Positions 22,784 through 33,250 of a stretch of 64,000 nt of DNA are shown here, in pieces. Under the pieces are notes generated by a model. The model saw only the letters and a list, made by a program, of their open reading frames with translations, was not told where the DNA came from and ran no database searches. Within the stretch, counting starts at the first letter, position 1. Each line of letters starts with the position of its first letter. The DNA is from Actinoplanes oblitus. GTDB taxonomy: Bacteria; Actinomycetota; Actinomycetes; Mycobacteriales; Micromonosporaceae. The position numbers and the translations under genes were made by a program. Location: positions 388,501 to 452,500 of the forward strand of contig NZ_CP126980.1 in NCBI RefSeq assembly GCF_030252345.1. The letters run 5' to 3'.

Positions 22784-25081
22784 ATGACAACTACCCTGGT
22801 GGCCCGCACGGCCACGGAGCCGGCGTCCCGCGAGGCCGGCGAGTGGCGCTCGCTGCTGCCCTGGATCGTGCCGGCGGTGGCGGCGCTCTGGGCACTGCTC
22901 GGCACCGGCACACCGGCCCGGGACATCGCGCTCTACGGCGGGTACTTCCTGCTGGCGATCGTCGTACCGGGAACTCTGGTCTTCCGGGTCCTCTTCGGCA
23001 GCCGTGGCAACTGGCCGGAGGACCTGACCCTGGGCACCGCCACCGGCCTGGTGGTCATGCTCGCCGGCTGGGCCCTCGGCGCCGCGCTCGGCCAGCAGTC
23101 GCTGCTGATCGGCTGGCCGGTCCTGGTGGTGCTGCCGTTCCTGCTGGTGCCCCGGCTGCGGCGGAGCTGGCGGCGCGGCGCCGGCGACCCGCTGCCGGTC
23201 GGCTGGCACTGGGCGATGGCGGCCGTGCTGCTGCTGGTGATCCTCTGGCTGGCCACCGTCTTCCAGAACTTCCCGCTGCCGCCGGTTCGGTTCGAGTACT
23301 ACAAGGATCTCTACTACCACCTGGCGCTCGTGCACGAGATGACCCGCTCGATGCCGTTCCAGGTGCCGCAGCTGGCCGGGTACGAACTCCGCTACCACTA
23401 CCTCTCCGACGCGGACCTGGCCACCGCCAGCATGGTCACCGGGATCGCGCCGACCACCCTGCTGTTCCGGCTGTGGCTGCTGGCGATCACGGTGGCCGGC
23501 GTGTTCGCCTTCGCCACCCTGGCCCGGGTGCTCAGCGGCCGCTGGTGGGCCGCGCCGGTCGCGGCGGTGGCCGGGTTCGCCGGGCAGGCGGTGTCGTTCG
23601 GCTCGGCGGCCGCCACCTTCAACAGCGGCGGCCCGGTGACCCTGCTCAGCCCGTCGCAGGACATCGCCATGCCGCTGATCGCCCTGTTCGCGGTGCTCGC
23701 CGTGGACCGGCTGCGCGGCCGGCCGCTCGGCTGGGGCTGGGCGTTCCTGCCGTTGCTCGCGGTGGCCGGGGCCGGGTCCAAGGCGAGCGTGCTGCCGCCG
23801 CTCGCGGCCGGGCTAGCGCTGACCGGAGTGGTGTCCCTGGGGCAGCGGCGGAAGGTGCCGTGGGCGGCCGCCGGACTGTTCGCGGTGACCGTGTTCGGCA
23901 TGCTCTTCGGTGCGAGGTTCTTCGCCGGCGGCGGGGCGAGCGTGCTGCAGCCACAGGCGCTGGGCACGCTGCGCTGGCTGGCGCCGTACACGGAGACGCT
24001 GGGCGTCGACGACGGCCCGCGGTGGGGTGGCTTCGTACCGCCCGGTGTCGAGGCGGCGGGCACCACCGGCCGGCTGTTCGTCGCCTGGGTGGTGATCTGG
24101 GCCCTGCTGCTGCAGGCACCCCGCCTGATCGGGCTGGTGGTGCCGCCCCGCACGCGGGGGACCGGTGACCCGGCGTTCGCGCTGATCGCCGGAGTCCTGC
24201 TCGCCGGCCTCGGCGCGACCTGGGTGTTCTGGCATCCGACGGCGAGCCAGGTCTACTTCTACGCCGGCGTCATCCCGTTCGGCGCGGTGCTGGCCGCCTG
24301 GTCGCTGGCCGACCGGGTGCGCTCCTGGCGCGTCCCGGTGGCCGGGGCGGTGGCCGGCGCCCTCTGCGCGGTGCTGCTGCCCCGCGTCGATCCGCCGGCC
24401 CACCCGACCATCGGCCACTGGGCCTGGACGATGGCCGTGCCGCTGCTCCGGCTCGCCGCGATCACCGCGGTGGTGATCGTGGTGCTGGTGGCCGTCTGGC
24501 GGGGCCGGGCCCGGCGGGCGCTGCCGGTGGCGCTGGTCGCCGCGACGCTGGGCGCCGGGGTGGCCTCCTACACCGCGCAGAACGTCGCCGCGATGACCGT
24601 CACCGCGGCACCCAAGGGTGAGCCGAAGTACCAGCTCACCGCGCTGGAGATGCGGGCGGCGCAATGGCTGGACCGGAACGCCGGCCGCGACGACCTGGTG
24701 GCCACCAACGTGCACTGCCGGCCGATGAACGCCACCACGCTCTGCGACGCGCGGGCCTTCTGGGTGGCCGGGCTGGGCGGGCGGCGCACCCTGGTGGAGA
24801 GCTGGGGTTACAGCGACCAGGCGGTGGCGGTGAACGGGGTGGGCAACCGGATCTACTACTACCAGCCGGCGCCGGACAGGGCGTTGTTCGAGCTGAACCA
24901 GCGGGCGTTCACCACCGGTGACCCGGCGGTCGTCGCCCGGCTGCGTGACGAGTACGGCGTACGCTGGTTGTTCGCCGACAGCCGGGCCGGTGCGGTGGCG
25001 CCGGAGCTGTCCGCTGTCGCCACGCAGCGCCTCCGGCTCGGTACGGTGACCATCTATGAACTGGGCCGGGGGTCGGGTTAA
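22784..25081 (+). CDS. Large polytopic membrane protein (GT-C-like)
   Basis: 765 aa with roughly a dozen or more TM helices and a soluble C-terminal domain (about 620-765: MRAAQWLDRNAGRDDLVATNVHC ... WLFADSRAG) of the type found at the end of GT-C/YfhO-like glycosyltransferases. The first large periplasmic loop contains EYYKDLYYHLALVHEMTRSMPFQVP and YELRYHYLSDAD, rich in Asp/His/Tyr as expected for a polyprenyl-phosphate-sugar-dependent transferase. It starts 10 bp after the LuxC gene, so it probably belongs to the acyl operon. No exact family recognised. Confidence 0.7.
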   Translation: MTTTLVARTATEPASREAGEWRSLLPWIVPAVAALWALLGTGTPARDIALYGGYFLLAIVVPGTLVFRVLFGSRGNWPEDLTLGTATGLVVMLAGWALGAALGQQSLLIGWPVLVVLPFLLVPRLRRSWRRGAGDPLPVGWHWAMAAVLLLVILWLATVFQNFPLPPVRFEYYKDLYYHLALVHEMTRSMPFQVPQLAGYELRYHYLSDADLATASMVTGIAPTTLLFRLWLLAITVAGVFAFATLARVLSGRWWAAPVAAVAGFAGQAVSFGSAAATFNSGGPVTLLSPSQDIAMPLIALFAVLAVDRLRGRPLGWGWAFLPLLAVAGAGSKASVLPPLAAGLALTGVVSLGQRRKVPWAAAGLFAVTVFGMLFGARFFAGGGASVLQPQALGTLRWLAPYTETLGVDDGPRWGGFVPPGVEAAGTTGRLFVAWVVIWALLLQAPRLIGLVVPPRTRGTGDPAFALIAGVLLAGLGATWVFWHPTASQVYFYAGVIPFGAVLAAWSLADRVRSWRVPVAGAVAGALCAVLLPRVDPPAHPTIGHWAWTMAVPLLRLAAITAVVIVVLVAVWRGRARRALPVALVAATLGAGVASYTAQNVAAMTVTAAPKGEPKYQLTALEMRAAQWLDRNAGRDDLVATNVHCRPMNATTLCDARAFWVAGLGGRRTLVESWGYSDQAVAVNGVGNRIYYYQPAPDRALFELNQRAFTTGDPAVVARLRDEYGVRWLFADSRAGAVAPELSAVATQRLRLGTVTIYELGRGSG

Positions 25082-25139
25082 CCCTACCGTCGATCGGGCG
25101 GCCCGCAGGATCGGATGGGAGGGCTCCGGTGCCTAGCGT
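25075..25139 (+). promoter_or_regulatory. Leaderless promoter with GGGTTAACCC operator (kinase gene)
   Basis: Perfect palindrome GGGTTAACCC (25075-25084) followed by TACC, then -10 TAGCGT (25134-25139), exactly 7 nt before ATG 25147. The operator centre lies about 67 bp upstream of the expected start site. The same layout precedes the MMPL gene (28720-28783). The first bases overlap the stop codon of the membrane-protein gene. Confidence 0.7.
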
Positions 25140-25146
25140 CGAGGAC

Positions 25147-26457
25147 ATGGAGACGACGTACGCCGGAGCCCCGGCCACCTACCCCATCGCCCCGGCCCGG
25201 CGCTACCTGCGTCAGCTGGGCATCGACACGCAGTTCGTGCTGCTCGGCTTCCCGATCGGGCTGCTCACCATCGTGCTCTGCCTGGCCGGGTTCGCGGTCG
25301 GCGTGGGCACCGCGATCATCTGGATCGGGGTGCCGTGGCTGGCCGCGACGCTCCTGATGGCCCGCGGTTTCGCGCACATCGAGCGGCGCCGGGTGGCGTC
25401 GGTGCTGCGCCGCCGGATCACGCCCCCGATCTACCGCACCGCACGCACCAAGGGCCGGGTGGCCAAGGTGTTCGCCCCGATCGCCGACGGCCAGTCCTGG
25501 CTGGACCTGGCGCACGGCATCTTCCGGTTCATCCCGAGCACCATCGCCTTCTGCTTCGTCTTCACCTGGTGGGTGGTCGCGCTGGCCGGCCTCACCTACC
25601 CGCTCTACGACTGGGCGCTGCCGCACCCGCCGGACAACATGGAGCTGCCCGAGCTGCTCGGCTTCCCGGACACCGCCACCGTGCGGATCGTCTTCAACCT
25701 GGGGATCGGCCTGTTCTTCGCCCTCACCCTGTTCCCGGTGGTGCGCGGATCCGCGCTGCTCGAGGCGCAGTTCGCCAGGGGCATGCTGAACGGGGTCAAC
25801 GAGCTGCGCCGGCAGGTGGCCGAGGCGAACGCGGCCCGGGACGTGGCGCAGGAGCAGAAGGCCGCCGCGGTCTCGGCCGAGGCGACGGCGCTGCGCAAGC
25901 TGGAGCGCGACATCCACGACGGCCCGCAGCAGCGGCTGGTCCGGCTGGCCATGGACCTGGGGCGGGCCGAGCAGCAGTTCGCCAACGACCCCGAGGCGGC
26001 CCGGGCCACCGTCGCCGAGGCGCTCGCCCAGACCAGGGAGACCCTTGACGAGCTGCGCGCGCTGTCCCGGGGGATCGCCCCGCCGATCCTTGTCGACCGC
26101 GGGCTGCGGGCCGCGCTGACCGCCCTGGCCGGCCGCTGCACCGTCCCGGTGGACCTGGACGCCCCGGTGGCCGAGCGGCTGGACCCGGCGGTGGAGTCGA
26201 CGGCGTACTTCGTGGTGGCCGAGGCGCTGACCAACGTCGCCAAGCACAGCCACGCCAGCGAGGTGCGGGTCAGCGTGGAGCGGCTCGCCACCGGCCTGCT
26301 CGTCACCGTCGCCGACGACGGCGTCGGCGGGGCCAGCCTGGCCAAGGGACACGGCCTGGCCGGCCTGGACGACCGGGTCAAGGCGGCCGGCGGGGTGCTG
26401 GCCGTGGAGAGTCCCGAGGGCGACGGCACCCGGCTGACGGCGGCCCTGCCCATATAG
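25147..26457 (+). CDS. Sensor histidine kinase (NarL-type, HisKA_3)
   Basis: 436 aa from ATG 25147, chosen because TAGCGT lies 7 nt upstream, as at the MMPL gene; GTG 25129 with GGGAGGG is the conventional alternative. The N-terminal putative-sensor domain has four TM segments (FPIGLLTIVLCLAGFAVGVG, WIGVPWLAATLLM, TIAFCFVFTWWVVALAGL, IVFNLGIGLFFALTLF). The dimerisation/phospho-acceptor helix is LERDIHDGPQQRLV (about H257). HATPase motifs: EALTNVAKHSHA, VADDGVGGA and GHGLAGLDDRV. Its partner is almost certainly the NarL-type regulator at 28076. Confidence 0.9.
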   Translation: METTYAGAPATYPIAPARRYLRQLGIDTQFVLLGFPIGLLTIVLCLAGFAVGVGTAIIWIGVPWLAATLLMARGFAHIERRRVASVLRRRITPPIYRTARTKGRVAKVFAPIADGQSWLDLAHGIFRFIPSTIAFCFVFTWWVVALAGLTYPLYDWALPHPPDNMELPELLGFPDTATVRIVFNLGIGLFFALTLFPVVRGSALLEAQFARGMLNGVNELRRQVAEANAARDVAQEQKAAAVSAEATALRKLERDIHDGPQQRLVRLAMDLGRAEQQFANDPEAARATVAEALAQTRETLDELRALSRGIAPPILVDRGLRAALTALAGRCTVPVDLDAPVAERLDPAVESTAYFVVAEALTNVAKHSHASEVRVSVERLATGLLVTVADDGVGGASLAKGHGLAGLDDRVKAAGGVLAVESPEGDGTRLTAALPI

Positions 26458-26484
26458 ATGATGCGTGGGGTTGCGACGGGGCCG

Positions 26485-26490
26485 TATCGT
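26485..26490 (+). promoter_or_regulatory. -10 element of a leaderless M1 peptidase gene
   Basis: TATCGT exactly 7 nt before ATG 26498, no SD present. This suggests the peptidase gene has its own promoter in addition to any read-through from the kinase gene 40 bp upstream. Confidence 0.55.
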
Positions 26491-26497
26491 CGCGAGC

Positions 26498-28054
<1,557 letters not shown>

Positions 28055-28075
28055 GCGATCTGACAGCATGGCGGC

Positions 28076-28720
28076 ATGCGGGTGGTGATTGCCGATGACG
28101 CCGTGCTGTTGCGCGAGGGACTGGTCCGGCTCGTCGAGGAGAACGGGCACACCGTGGTCGCGGCCGTCGGTGACGGGCCGTCCCTCGTCGCGGCGATCCG
28201 GGAGCACCGTCCGGACGTCTCCATAGTGGATGTCCGGATGCCTCCGTCGCACACCGACGAGGGGTTGCGGGCCGCCGTGGCGGCCCGCGCCGAGGTGCCC
28301 GGCACCCCGATCCTGGTCCTCTCGCAGTACGTCGAGGTGTCCTACGCCGACGACCTGCTGGCCGACCGCCGTGGCGGGGTCGGTTACCTGCTCAAGGACC
28401 GGGTCGCGCTGGTCGCCGACTTCCTCGACGGGCTGCGCCGGGTGGCCGGGGGCGGCACCGTGCTCGACCCCGAGGTGGTCGGCCAGCTGCTGGTCCGGCG
28501 CCGCCGCGACGATCCGCTGCGCACCCTCACCCCGCGCGAGCGCGAGGTGCTCGGGCTGATGGCCGAGGGCATGTCGAATGCCGCTATCGCCCGCAAGATG
28601 GTGGTCACCGACGGCGCGGTGGAGAAGCACGTCCGCAACATCTTCACCAAGCTCGACCTGCACCAGGACGAGGAGCAGCACCGGCGGGTGCTGGCCGTGC
28701 TGGCCTACCTGCAGACGTAG
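28076..28720 (+). CDS. NarL/FixJ-type response regulator
   Basis: 214 aa. Receiver: IADDAVLLREGL (D7, D8), phospho-acceptor D52 in SIVDVRMPPSHTDEG, and Lys in YLLKDRV. LuxR-type HTH: LTPREREVLGLMAEGMSNAAIARKMVVTDGAVEKHVRNIFTKLDL. It pairs with the kinase at 25147, although the M1 peptidase gene intervenes. Its stop codon TAG forms part of the operator TAGGGTTAGCCCTACC that precedes the MMPL gene, which it presumably activates. Confidence 0.92.
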   Translation: MRVVIADDAVLLREGLVRLVEENGHTVVAAVGDGPSLVAAIREHRPDVSIVDVRMPPSHTDEGLRAAVAARAEVPGTPILVLSQYVEVSYADDLLADRRGGVGYLLKDRVALVADFLDGLRRVAGGGTVLDPEVVGQLLVRRRRDDPLRTLTPREREVLGLMAEGMSNAAIARKMVVTDGAVEKHVRNIFTKLDLHQDEEQHRRVLAVLAYLQT

Positions 28721-28783
28721 GGTTAGCCCTACCCCAAGTCGGGGGCTCGCCGGATCGTCGGTGATGTCTGTGATCCATAGCGT
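28720..28783 (+). promoter_or_regulatory. Leaderless promoter with GGGTTAGCCC operator (MMPL gene)
   Basis: GGGTTAGCCC (28720-28729) plus TACC, then TAGCGT (28778-28783) 7 nt before ATG 28791. The sequence aligns with the kinase promoter at 25075-25146 over its whole length with one base of length difference; GGATCG and the ATGGAGAC start context are shared too. The operator centre is about 66 bp upstream of the ATG. Confidence 0.7.
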
Positions 28784-28790
28784 TCTCGCC

Positions 28791-30992
28791 ATGGAGACCA
28801 GGGGGAAAGTGAAAGGGATCGCGGCGCGCGCCGCGATCTGGAGCGCCCGGCACCGGGTGCTCGCGATACTCGGCTGGATCGCCTTCGTGGCCGCGACAGT
28901 GGTGCTCAGCGCCCAGTTCGGCACCCGTGAGGCGACCTCGGCCGAGCAGGGCAACGGCGACTCCGGCCGGGCCGACAAGATCGTTGAGGCGGCCGGGTTC
29001 CCGGTGCGGCCGGCCGGCGAGATGGTGCTGATCCAGAACCGGGCCGGCACCGACCGGGCCGCTGTCACCACCGAGGTGACCCGGACGCTGAAGACGCTTG
29101 CCGACGTCACCGACGTGCAGGAGGCCATCCAGTCACCCGACGGCCGGTCGACGCTGGTGGCGTTCAGCGTCAAGGGCGACCCGGAGACGGCGAAGGAGCG
29201 GGTCGGCCCCGCCCTGGACGCGGTGGCCGAGGTGCAGGCCGCCCACCCGGAGCTCTATGTCGCCGAGGCGGGGGACGCCAGCGGCGACAAGCTGATCGGT
29301 GACGAGTTGGACGCGGGCCTGTCCCGGCTCTCCATGCTCTCCATCCCGGTCACGCTCGGCATCCTGCTGGTGGCGTTCGGCGCGGTGGTGGCCGCGCTGC
29401 TGCCGGTCGGCCTGGCGGTGACCGCGGTGATCGCGGCGATCGGGCTGATGGCGGCCGGTAGCCGGTTCGCGCACACGGTGGACGCCACGACGCACGTGAT
29501 GCTGCTGGTCGGGCTCGCCGTCGGCGTCGACTACTGCCTCTTCTACATCCGCCGGGAACGCGATGAGCGCCGGGCCGGCGCCGATCCGGACCGGGCCCTG
29601 ATGATCGCCGCGCAGACCTCCGGGCGGTCGATCTGGATCTCCGGTCTCACCGTGATCGTGGCGATGGCCGGCATGTTCCTCACCCACGACACCACGTTCG
29701 TCAGCTTCGGGTTGGGCACCATCCTGGTGGTCGCGACGGCGGTGCTCGGCTCGCTCACCGTGCTGCCGGCCCTGCTCTCGGCGCTCGGCGACCGGGTCGA
29801 CGCCATCAAGATCCCGGGTCTCTACCGCCGGCGCAGCGACGGCCGCTTCTGGACCGGGCTGCTGCGGCTCGTGCTGGCCCGGCCGCTGATCTCCACGCTG
29901 GTCGCGGTGGGCCTGCTCGGCCTGCTGGCCGCTCCGGTGCTGGACATGCGTACCCGCGGGCAGAACATCCTGGACGTCTCGCCGAAGGCGCCGGTGGTGC
30001 AGGCGTACCAGGCGGTCAGCGAGGCGTTCCCGAGCAAGACCTCGCCGGCGCAGGTGGTGGTGCGGGCGCCGGTCGTCAAGGGCAAGCAGTTCGACCAGGC
30101 CCTCGCCGACTTCAAGACGGCGGTCGGGCGCAGTGGCGGCAAGCTGGTCGAGCCGGTCGACGTCGAGGTCAACCCGGCCGGCACTGTCGCCATCGTCTCG
30201 GTCGGCCTGGCCGGCAACGGGGAGAACAAGGCGTCGACGGACGCGCTGAAGCTGCTGCGCGGCGACGTCGTGCCGGCCTCGTTCGGCCACCTGCCCGGTG
30301 CGACAGCGCTGGTGACCGGGGCCGCCGCGGGCAACGCCGACTTCAACCACCAGATGCAGAAGAGCCTGCCCTGGGTGTTCGGGTTCGTGCTCGGGCTCGC
30401 CTTCATCCTGCTGCTGGTGTCGTTCCGATCGGTGACCGTGGCGATCACCGGGGTGGTGCTCAACCTGCTCTCCGTCGCCGCCGCCTACGGCATGCTGGTC
30501 TTCGTCTTCCAGTACGGGCACTTCGACGAGCAACTCGGCTTCCTGCCCTCGGACGGCATCATCAACTGGATCCCGCTCTTCCTCTTCGTGATTCTTTTCG
30601 GACTCTCGATGGACTACCACGTGTTCGTGCTGAGCCGGATCCGCGAGGGGCACGACCGGGGACTGCCGACCCGGCAGGCGGTCAGCGAGGGCATCGGCCG
30701 CACGGCCGGCGTGATCACCAGCGCCGCGGTGGTGATGATGGCGGTGTTCGCGCTCTTCGCGACGCTGCCGCTGACCTCGACGAAGGAACTCGGGGTGGGG
30801 CTGGCGGCCGCGGTGCTGCTGGACGCCACGCTGGTCCGCGCGGTGCTGCTGCCGGCCGTGATGGCCCTGCTCGGCAAGGCGAACTGGTGGCTCCCGAGAG
30901 GGCTGCGCTGGCTGCCGGAGATCGCTCACGAGCCGCCGGCGCCGGTCGTCGAGCCGCGTGACGAGGAGCGCCGGCTGATGCCGGTGGGCTGA
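28791..30992 (+). CDS. MMPL-family RND transporter
   Basis: 733 aa from ATG 28791, fixed by the TAGCGT-N7-ATG arrangement; ATG 28764 is the alternative. Twelve TM in two repeats, each with a periplasmic porter loop. Hallmarks: LLVGLAVGVDYCLFYIRRERDERRAG and FVILFGLSMDYHVFVLSRIREGHDRG, whose GxDY/MDY tyrosine-aspartate pairs carry the protons. Known family role: export of lipids or amphiphilic compounds, or drug efflux. It is controlled by the adjacent two-component system (inference from shared operators). Confidence 0.9.
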   Translation: METRGKVKGIAARAAIWSARHRVLAILGWIAFVAATVVLSAQFGTREATSAEQGNGDSGRADKIVEAAGFPVRPAGEMVLIQNRAGTDRAAVTTEVTRTLKTLADVTDVQEAIQSPDGRSTLVAFSVKGDPETAKERVGPALDAVAEVQAAHPELYVAEAGDASGDKLIGDELDAGLSRLSMLSIPVTLGILLVAFGAVVAALLPVGLAVTAVIAAIGLMAAGSRFAHTVDATTHVMLLVGLAVGVDYCLFYIRRERDERRAGADPDRALMIAAQTSGRSIWISGLTVIVAMAGMFLTHDTTFVSFGLGTILVVATAVLGSLTVLPALLSALGDRVDAIKIPGLYRRRSDGRFWTGLLRLVLARPLISTLVAVGLLGLLAAPVLDMRTRGQNILDVSPKAPVVQAYQAVSEAFPSKTSPAQVVVRAPVVKGKQFDQALADFKTAVGRSGGKLVEPVDVEVNPAGTVAIVSVGLAGNGENKASTDALKLLRGDVVPASFGHLPGATALVTGAAAGNADFNHQMQKSLPWVFGFVLGLAFILLLVSFRSVTVAITGVVLNLLSVAAAYGMLVFVFQYGHFDEQLGFLPSDGIINWIPLFLFVILFGLSMDYHVFVLSRIREGHDRGLPTRQAVSEGIGRTAGVITSAAVVMMAVFALFATLPLTSTKELGVGLAAAVLLDATLVRAVLLPAVMALLGKANWWLPRGLRWLPEIAHEPPAPVVEPRDEERRLMPVG

Positions 30993-31004
30993 GATCCGCC
31001 GAAA

Positions 31005-31033
31005 CGGTCCGGGTGCGCCGCGCATCCGGACCG
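31005..31033 (+). terminator. Terminator hairpin after the MMPL gene
   Basis: CGGTCCGG and CCGGACCG arms (31005-31012, 31026-31033), extended internally by TGCG/CGCA around a CCG loop. It starts 13 bp after the stop. No T-tract, as usual in high-GC actinobacteria. Confidence 0.65.
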
Positions 31034-31043
31034 CTTCGCGTCT

Positions 31044-31160
31044 GGGGTACGGCGGGGGCGGCGCTTCTAGGGGTCCGGCGGGTGCGGCGCTGGGGGTACG
31101 GCGGGGACGGCGCTTCTTCGGTTCAGCGGGGGCCGGGCTTGAGGGCGGCGCTTCTGGGCT
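31044..31160. repeat. Degenerate G-rich tandem repeat
   Basis: The gap between the MMPL and crcB genes repeats a GGGGTACGGCGGGGxCGGCGCTTCT-like unit: 31044, 31070 (shortened) and about 31093, then two weaker copies each ending GGCGCTTCT or similar. Units are 23-28 bp and imperfect. It lies over a stretch where no protein reading is credible. Confidence 0.5.
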
Positions 31161-31214
31161 GGGCGGGCGCGCTTCACGCGTACCGGAAATGGGGTGGATT
31201 TTGTGGGGGAGCGG

Positions 31215-31571
31215 TCAGAGCGCCTGGGCTGTGATGGCGCCGAGGCTTGCGGCGCCGAGGCCGGTGAGGAGGCTGACCAGCACATAGGCGACGGCGGTGG
31301 CCTGTTCGCCGCGGCGGGCGAAGGTGAGCGTCTCCCAGGAGAACGTGGAATAGGTGGTGAGCGCGCCGCAGAAACCGGTGCCGAGGAGCGCGGTCAGTCC
31401 CGGGGAGAGTGGCTGGCCGAGCAGGAACCCGAGGACCAGCGAGCCGACCGCGTTGACGGCGAGGGTGCCCCACGGGAAACCGGTGCCGTAGCGGGCCTGG
31501 ACGTAGCGATCGGTCAGGTAGCGCAGCGGCGCCCCGATCGCCGCGCCGAGCGCGACCAGCAGCAGTGTCAT
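31215..31571 (-). CDS. crcB: CrcB/Fluc fluoride channel subunit
   Basis: 118 aa, four TM. Family signatures: GAAIGAPLRYLTDRY (N-terminal R), WGTLAVNAVGSLVLGFLLG (conserved Asn) and GFCGALTTYSTFSWET (T-T-x-S-T-F fluoride-pore motif). It forms dual-topology or heterodimeric channels that export fluoride. A second crcB lies immediately upstream, the usual actinobacterial pair. Confidence 0.93.
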   Translation of the reverse strand: MTLLLVALGAAIGAPLRYLTDRYVQARYGTGFPWGTLAVNAVGSLVLGFLLGQPLSPGLTALLGTGFCGALTTYSTFSWETLTFARRGEQATAVAYVLVSLLTGLGAASLGAITAQAL

Positions 31572-31595
31572 CTCACGTCTCCCGCCGGGCCCGCG

Positions 31596-32009
31596 TCATC
31601 GGGCGTCGACCGGGGCCTCGTGCCGCGGGCGGGTGCCGAGTGCGGCGAGGGTGCTGCCGGCCCAGACGGCGAGGAGGGCGCCGGTGATCGTGGCGGCCAG
31701 ATAGCCGAGCCCGATCGCGGGGGTGGCGTGCTGGACCTCGACCTCGGCGGTGGAGAACGTGGTGTAACCGCCGAGCAGGCCGGTGCCGAGGAAGAGCCGG
31801 GTCAGGCGGTGCCCCGGGCGGAAATGGGCGAGCAGGGTGAACAGGACGCCGATCAGGAAACAGCCGGAGACGTTGATCAGCCAGGTGGACCAGGGGAACT
31901 CGCTCGAGGTGTGTGGCCAGGCCGCGCCGATGGCGTAGCGGGCCAGCGCGCCGAGCACGCCGCCGGCCGAGACGGCGGCCAGCGCCCGGCGATCAACGTC
32001 GAGATCCAT
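31596..32009 (-). CDS. crcB: CrcB/Fluc fluoride channel subunit, second copy
   Basis: 137 aa from ATG 32009, supported by TACCGT 7 nt upstream (leaderless). Signatures: GGVLGALARYAIG, WSTWLINVSGCFLIGVLF and GLLGGYTTFSTAEVEV. It is divergent in sequence from the other copy, consistent with a heterodimer of opposite topology. The motif before the start is not a fluoride riboswitch. Confidence 0.92.
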   Translation of the reverse strand: MDLDVDRRALAAVSAGGVLGALARYAIGAAWPHTSSEFPWSTWLINVSGCFLIGVLFTLLAHFRPGHRLTRLFLGTGLLGGYTTFSTAEVEVQHATPAIGLGYLAATITGALLAVWAGSTLAALGTRPRHEAPVDAR

Positions 32010-32016
32010 CACGGGC

Positions 32017-32022
32017 ACGGTA
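32017..32022 (-). promoter_or_regulatory. -10 element of the leaderless crcB operon
   Basis: On the minus strand TACCGT is followed by exactly 7 nt and ATG 32009. No SD is present. The remaining 260 bp up to the beta-helix gene show no gene and no recognisable riboswitch. Confidence 0.55.
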
Positions 32023-32284
32023 TCGCGCGGGCGGCCGGGGGGACGTGGCGGCGTCCTCCCCGGCCGGTTCCGGGCGCTTCGGGGCAGATCCACCGATCGC
32101 ATGAAACGACCTGAAACAGGCGTTGTAAATGCCCGTTGACCTGTGCCTCAGCGGTTTCAACGTCCACTGTAGGCGACGATCTTGCACGGTGGTAATCCGG
32201 CCCGGCACGCTTTCTTGACGTAGTCTCGCGGCTCCGCAGCGTCGCATTCCGGGCCGGCCGGCGAGGTGATCTGGACCGGCCGCG

Positions 32285-33250
32285 CTACGAGTGGATGCAG
32301 GTGTTGCCGGTGGTGACAGTGAGCTCGCGGAGGGCCACGCCGGGGGCCTGCTCGACGAGAACCGGGGACCAGCTGTCGCCGGATCCGGCGCCGGCGATCC
32401 GGCAGTCGCGGACCTCGCAGTCGCGGTAGGCGAGCACGGTGACCACGCCGTCCACCTCGCTGCGGCCCCACCCGGCGATCCGGACCGCGTACCGGGGGCC
32501 GGACCAGCGCACGCACACGTCGCTCACCACGATGCGGGCGCCGACGTCCTCCGACGACGACACGAAGCGGTTGGTGTTGTCGCCGGGTAGCAGCCGGAAG
32601 CCCATCTCCACGTCGTGCAGGCAGGCGCCGGTCACCCGTACGTCGTGCACCGAGCTGAGGTAGAACCCCTCGGTCGCGTCCCGGACCCGCAGGTCGGAAA
32701 CGGTCAGCCGGTGCGGGTGGTAGGTGGGGCCGACGATCGACGACACGTCGGCGCCGGCCGCGCCCCAGTGCACAGCGACCCCGGTGTACCCGCCGGTGAC
32801 CAGCACGTCGTGCAGGACGACGTCGCGCACCGCGCCCATCACGCCGATCGCGTTCGCGGTGCGCAGCGGGCCGTGGTCGACGTGTACCCGGTGCACCTCG
32901 ACCGCACTGATCCACTGCGGTTCGCCCGGGTAGAGGTACTCGCCGACGGTGAGGCCGGTGCCCCGGTCGCCGCCGTGCTCACCCGGGTCGGACGGGGCCG
33001 GCCGGAGCCCGAGGTCGCTGATCGCGACCTCGGAGCCGAGCACGTGCAGCACCGGATGCCCGGTCCGGGACTCGGAGATCAGCCAGGTGTTCTCGGCCGA
33101 GGCACCGCGCACCGTCCAGCCGCCGGGCACCCGCAGCCCCTCGGCCAGCCGGTGGTTGCCGGGCGGCAGCTCCAGCTTGCCGGGCGGCTGGGTGTCCAGC
33201 AGGTCCTGCAGGTTCCGGTGGTTCGCCACCGGGTCATCACCGAGGATCAT
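32285..33250 (-). CDS. Right-handed parallel beta-helix protein
   Basis: 321 aa with repeated short beta-turn units typical of pectate-lyase-like helices (LRVPGGWTVRGASAENTWLIS, VRDVVLHDVLVTGGYTGVAV, LTVSDLRVRDATEGFYLSSVHDVRVTGACLHDV, CEVRDCRIAGAGSGDSW). No signal peptide, so cytoplasmic unless exported unusually. It is the last gene of the second glycan block. Beta-helix proteins in such clusters are often polysaccharide lyases, epimerases or binding proteins; catalytic residues cannot be assigned here. Confidence 0.7.
   Translation of the reverse strand: MILGDDPVANHRNLQDLLDTQPPGKLELPPGNHRLAEGLRVPGGWTVRGASAENTWLISESRTGHPVLHVLGSEVAISDLGLRPAPSDPGEHGGDRGTGLTVGEYLYPGEPQWISAVEVHRVHVDHGPLRTANAIGVMGAVRDVVLHDVLVTGGYTGVAVHWGAAGADVSSIVGPTYHPHRLTVSDLRVRDATEGFYLSSVHDVRVTGACLHDVEMGFRLLPGDNTNRFVSSSEDVGARIVVSDVCVRWSGPRYAVRIAGWGRSEVDGVVTVLAYRDCEVRDCRIAGAGSGDSWSPVLVEQAPGVALRELTVTTGNTCIHS

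Noticed and set aside
32010..32284. Fluoride riboswitch upstream of crcB
   Set aside because: None of the conserved crcB-motif elements is present, and the first crcB gene appears leaderless, leaving no room for a 5' aptamer.
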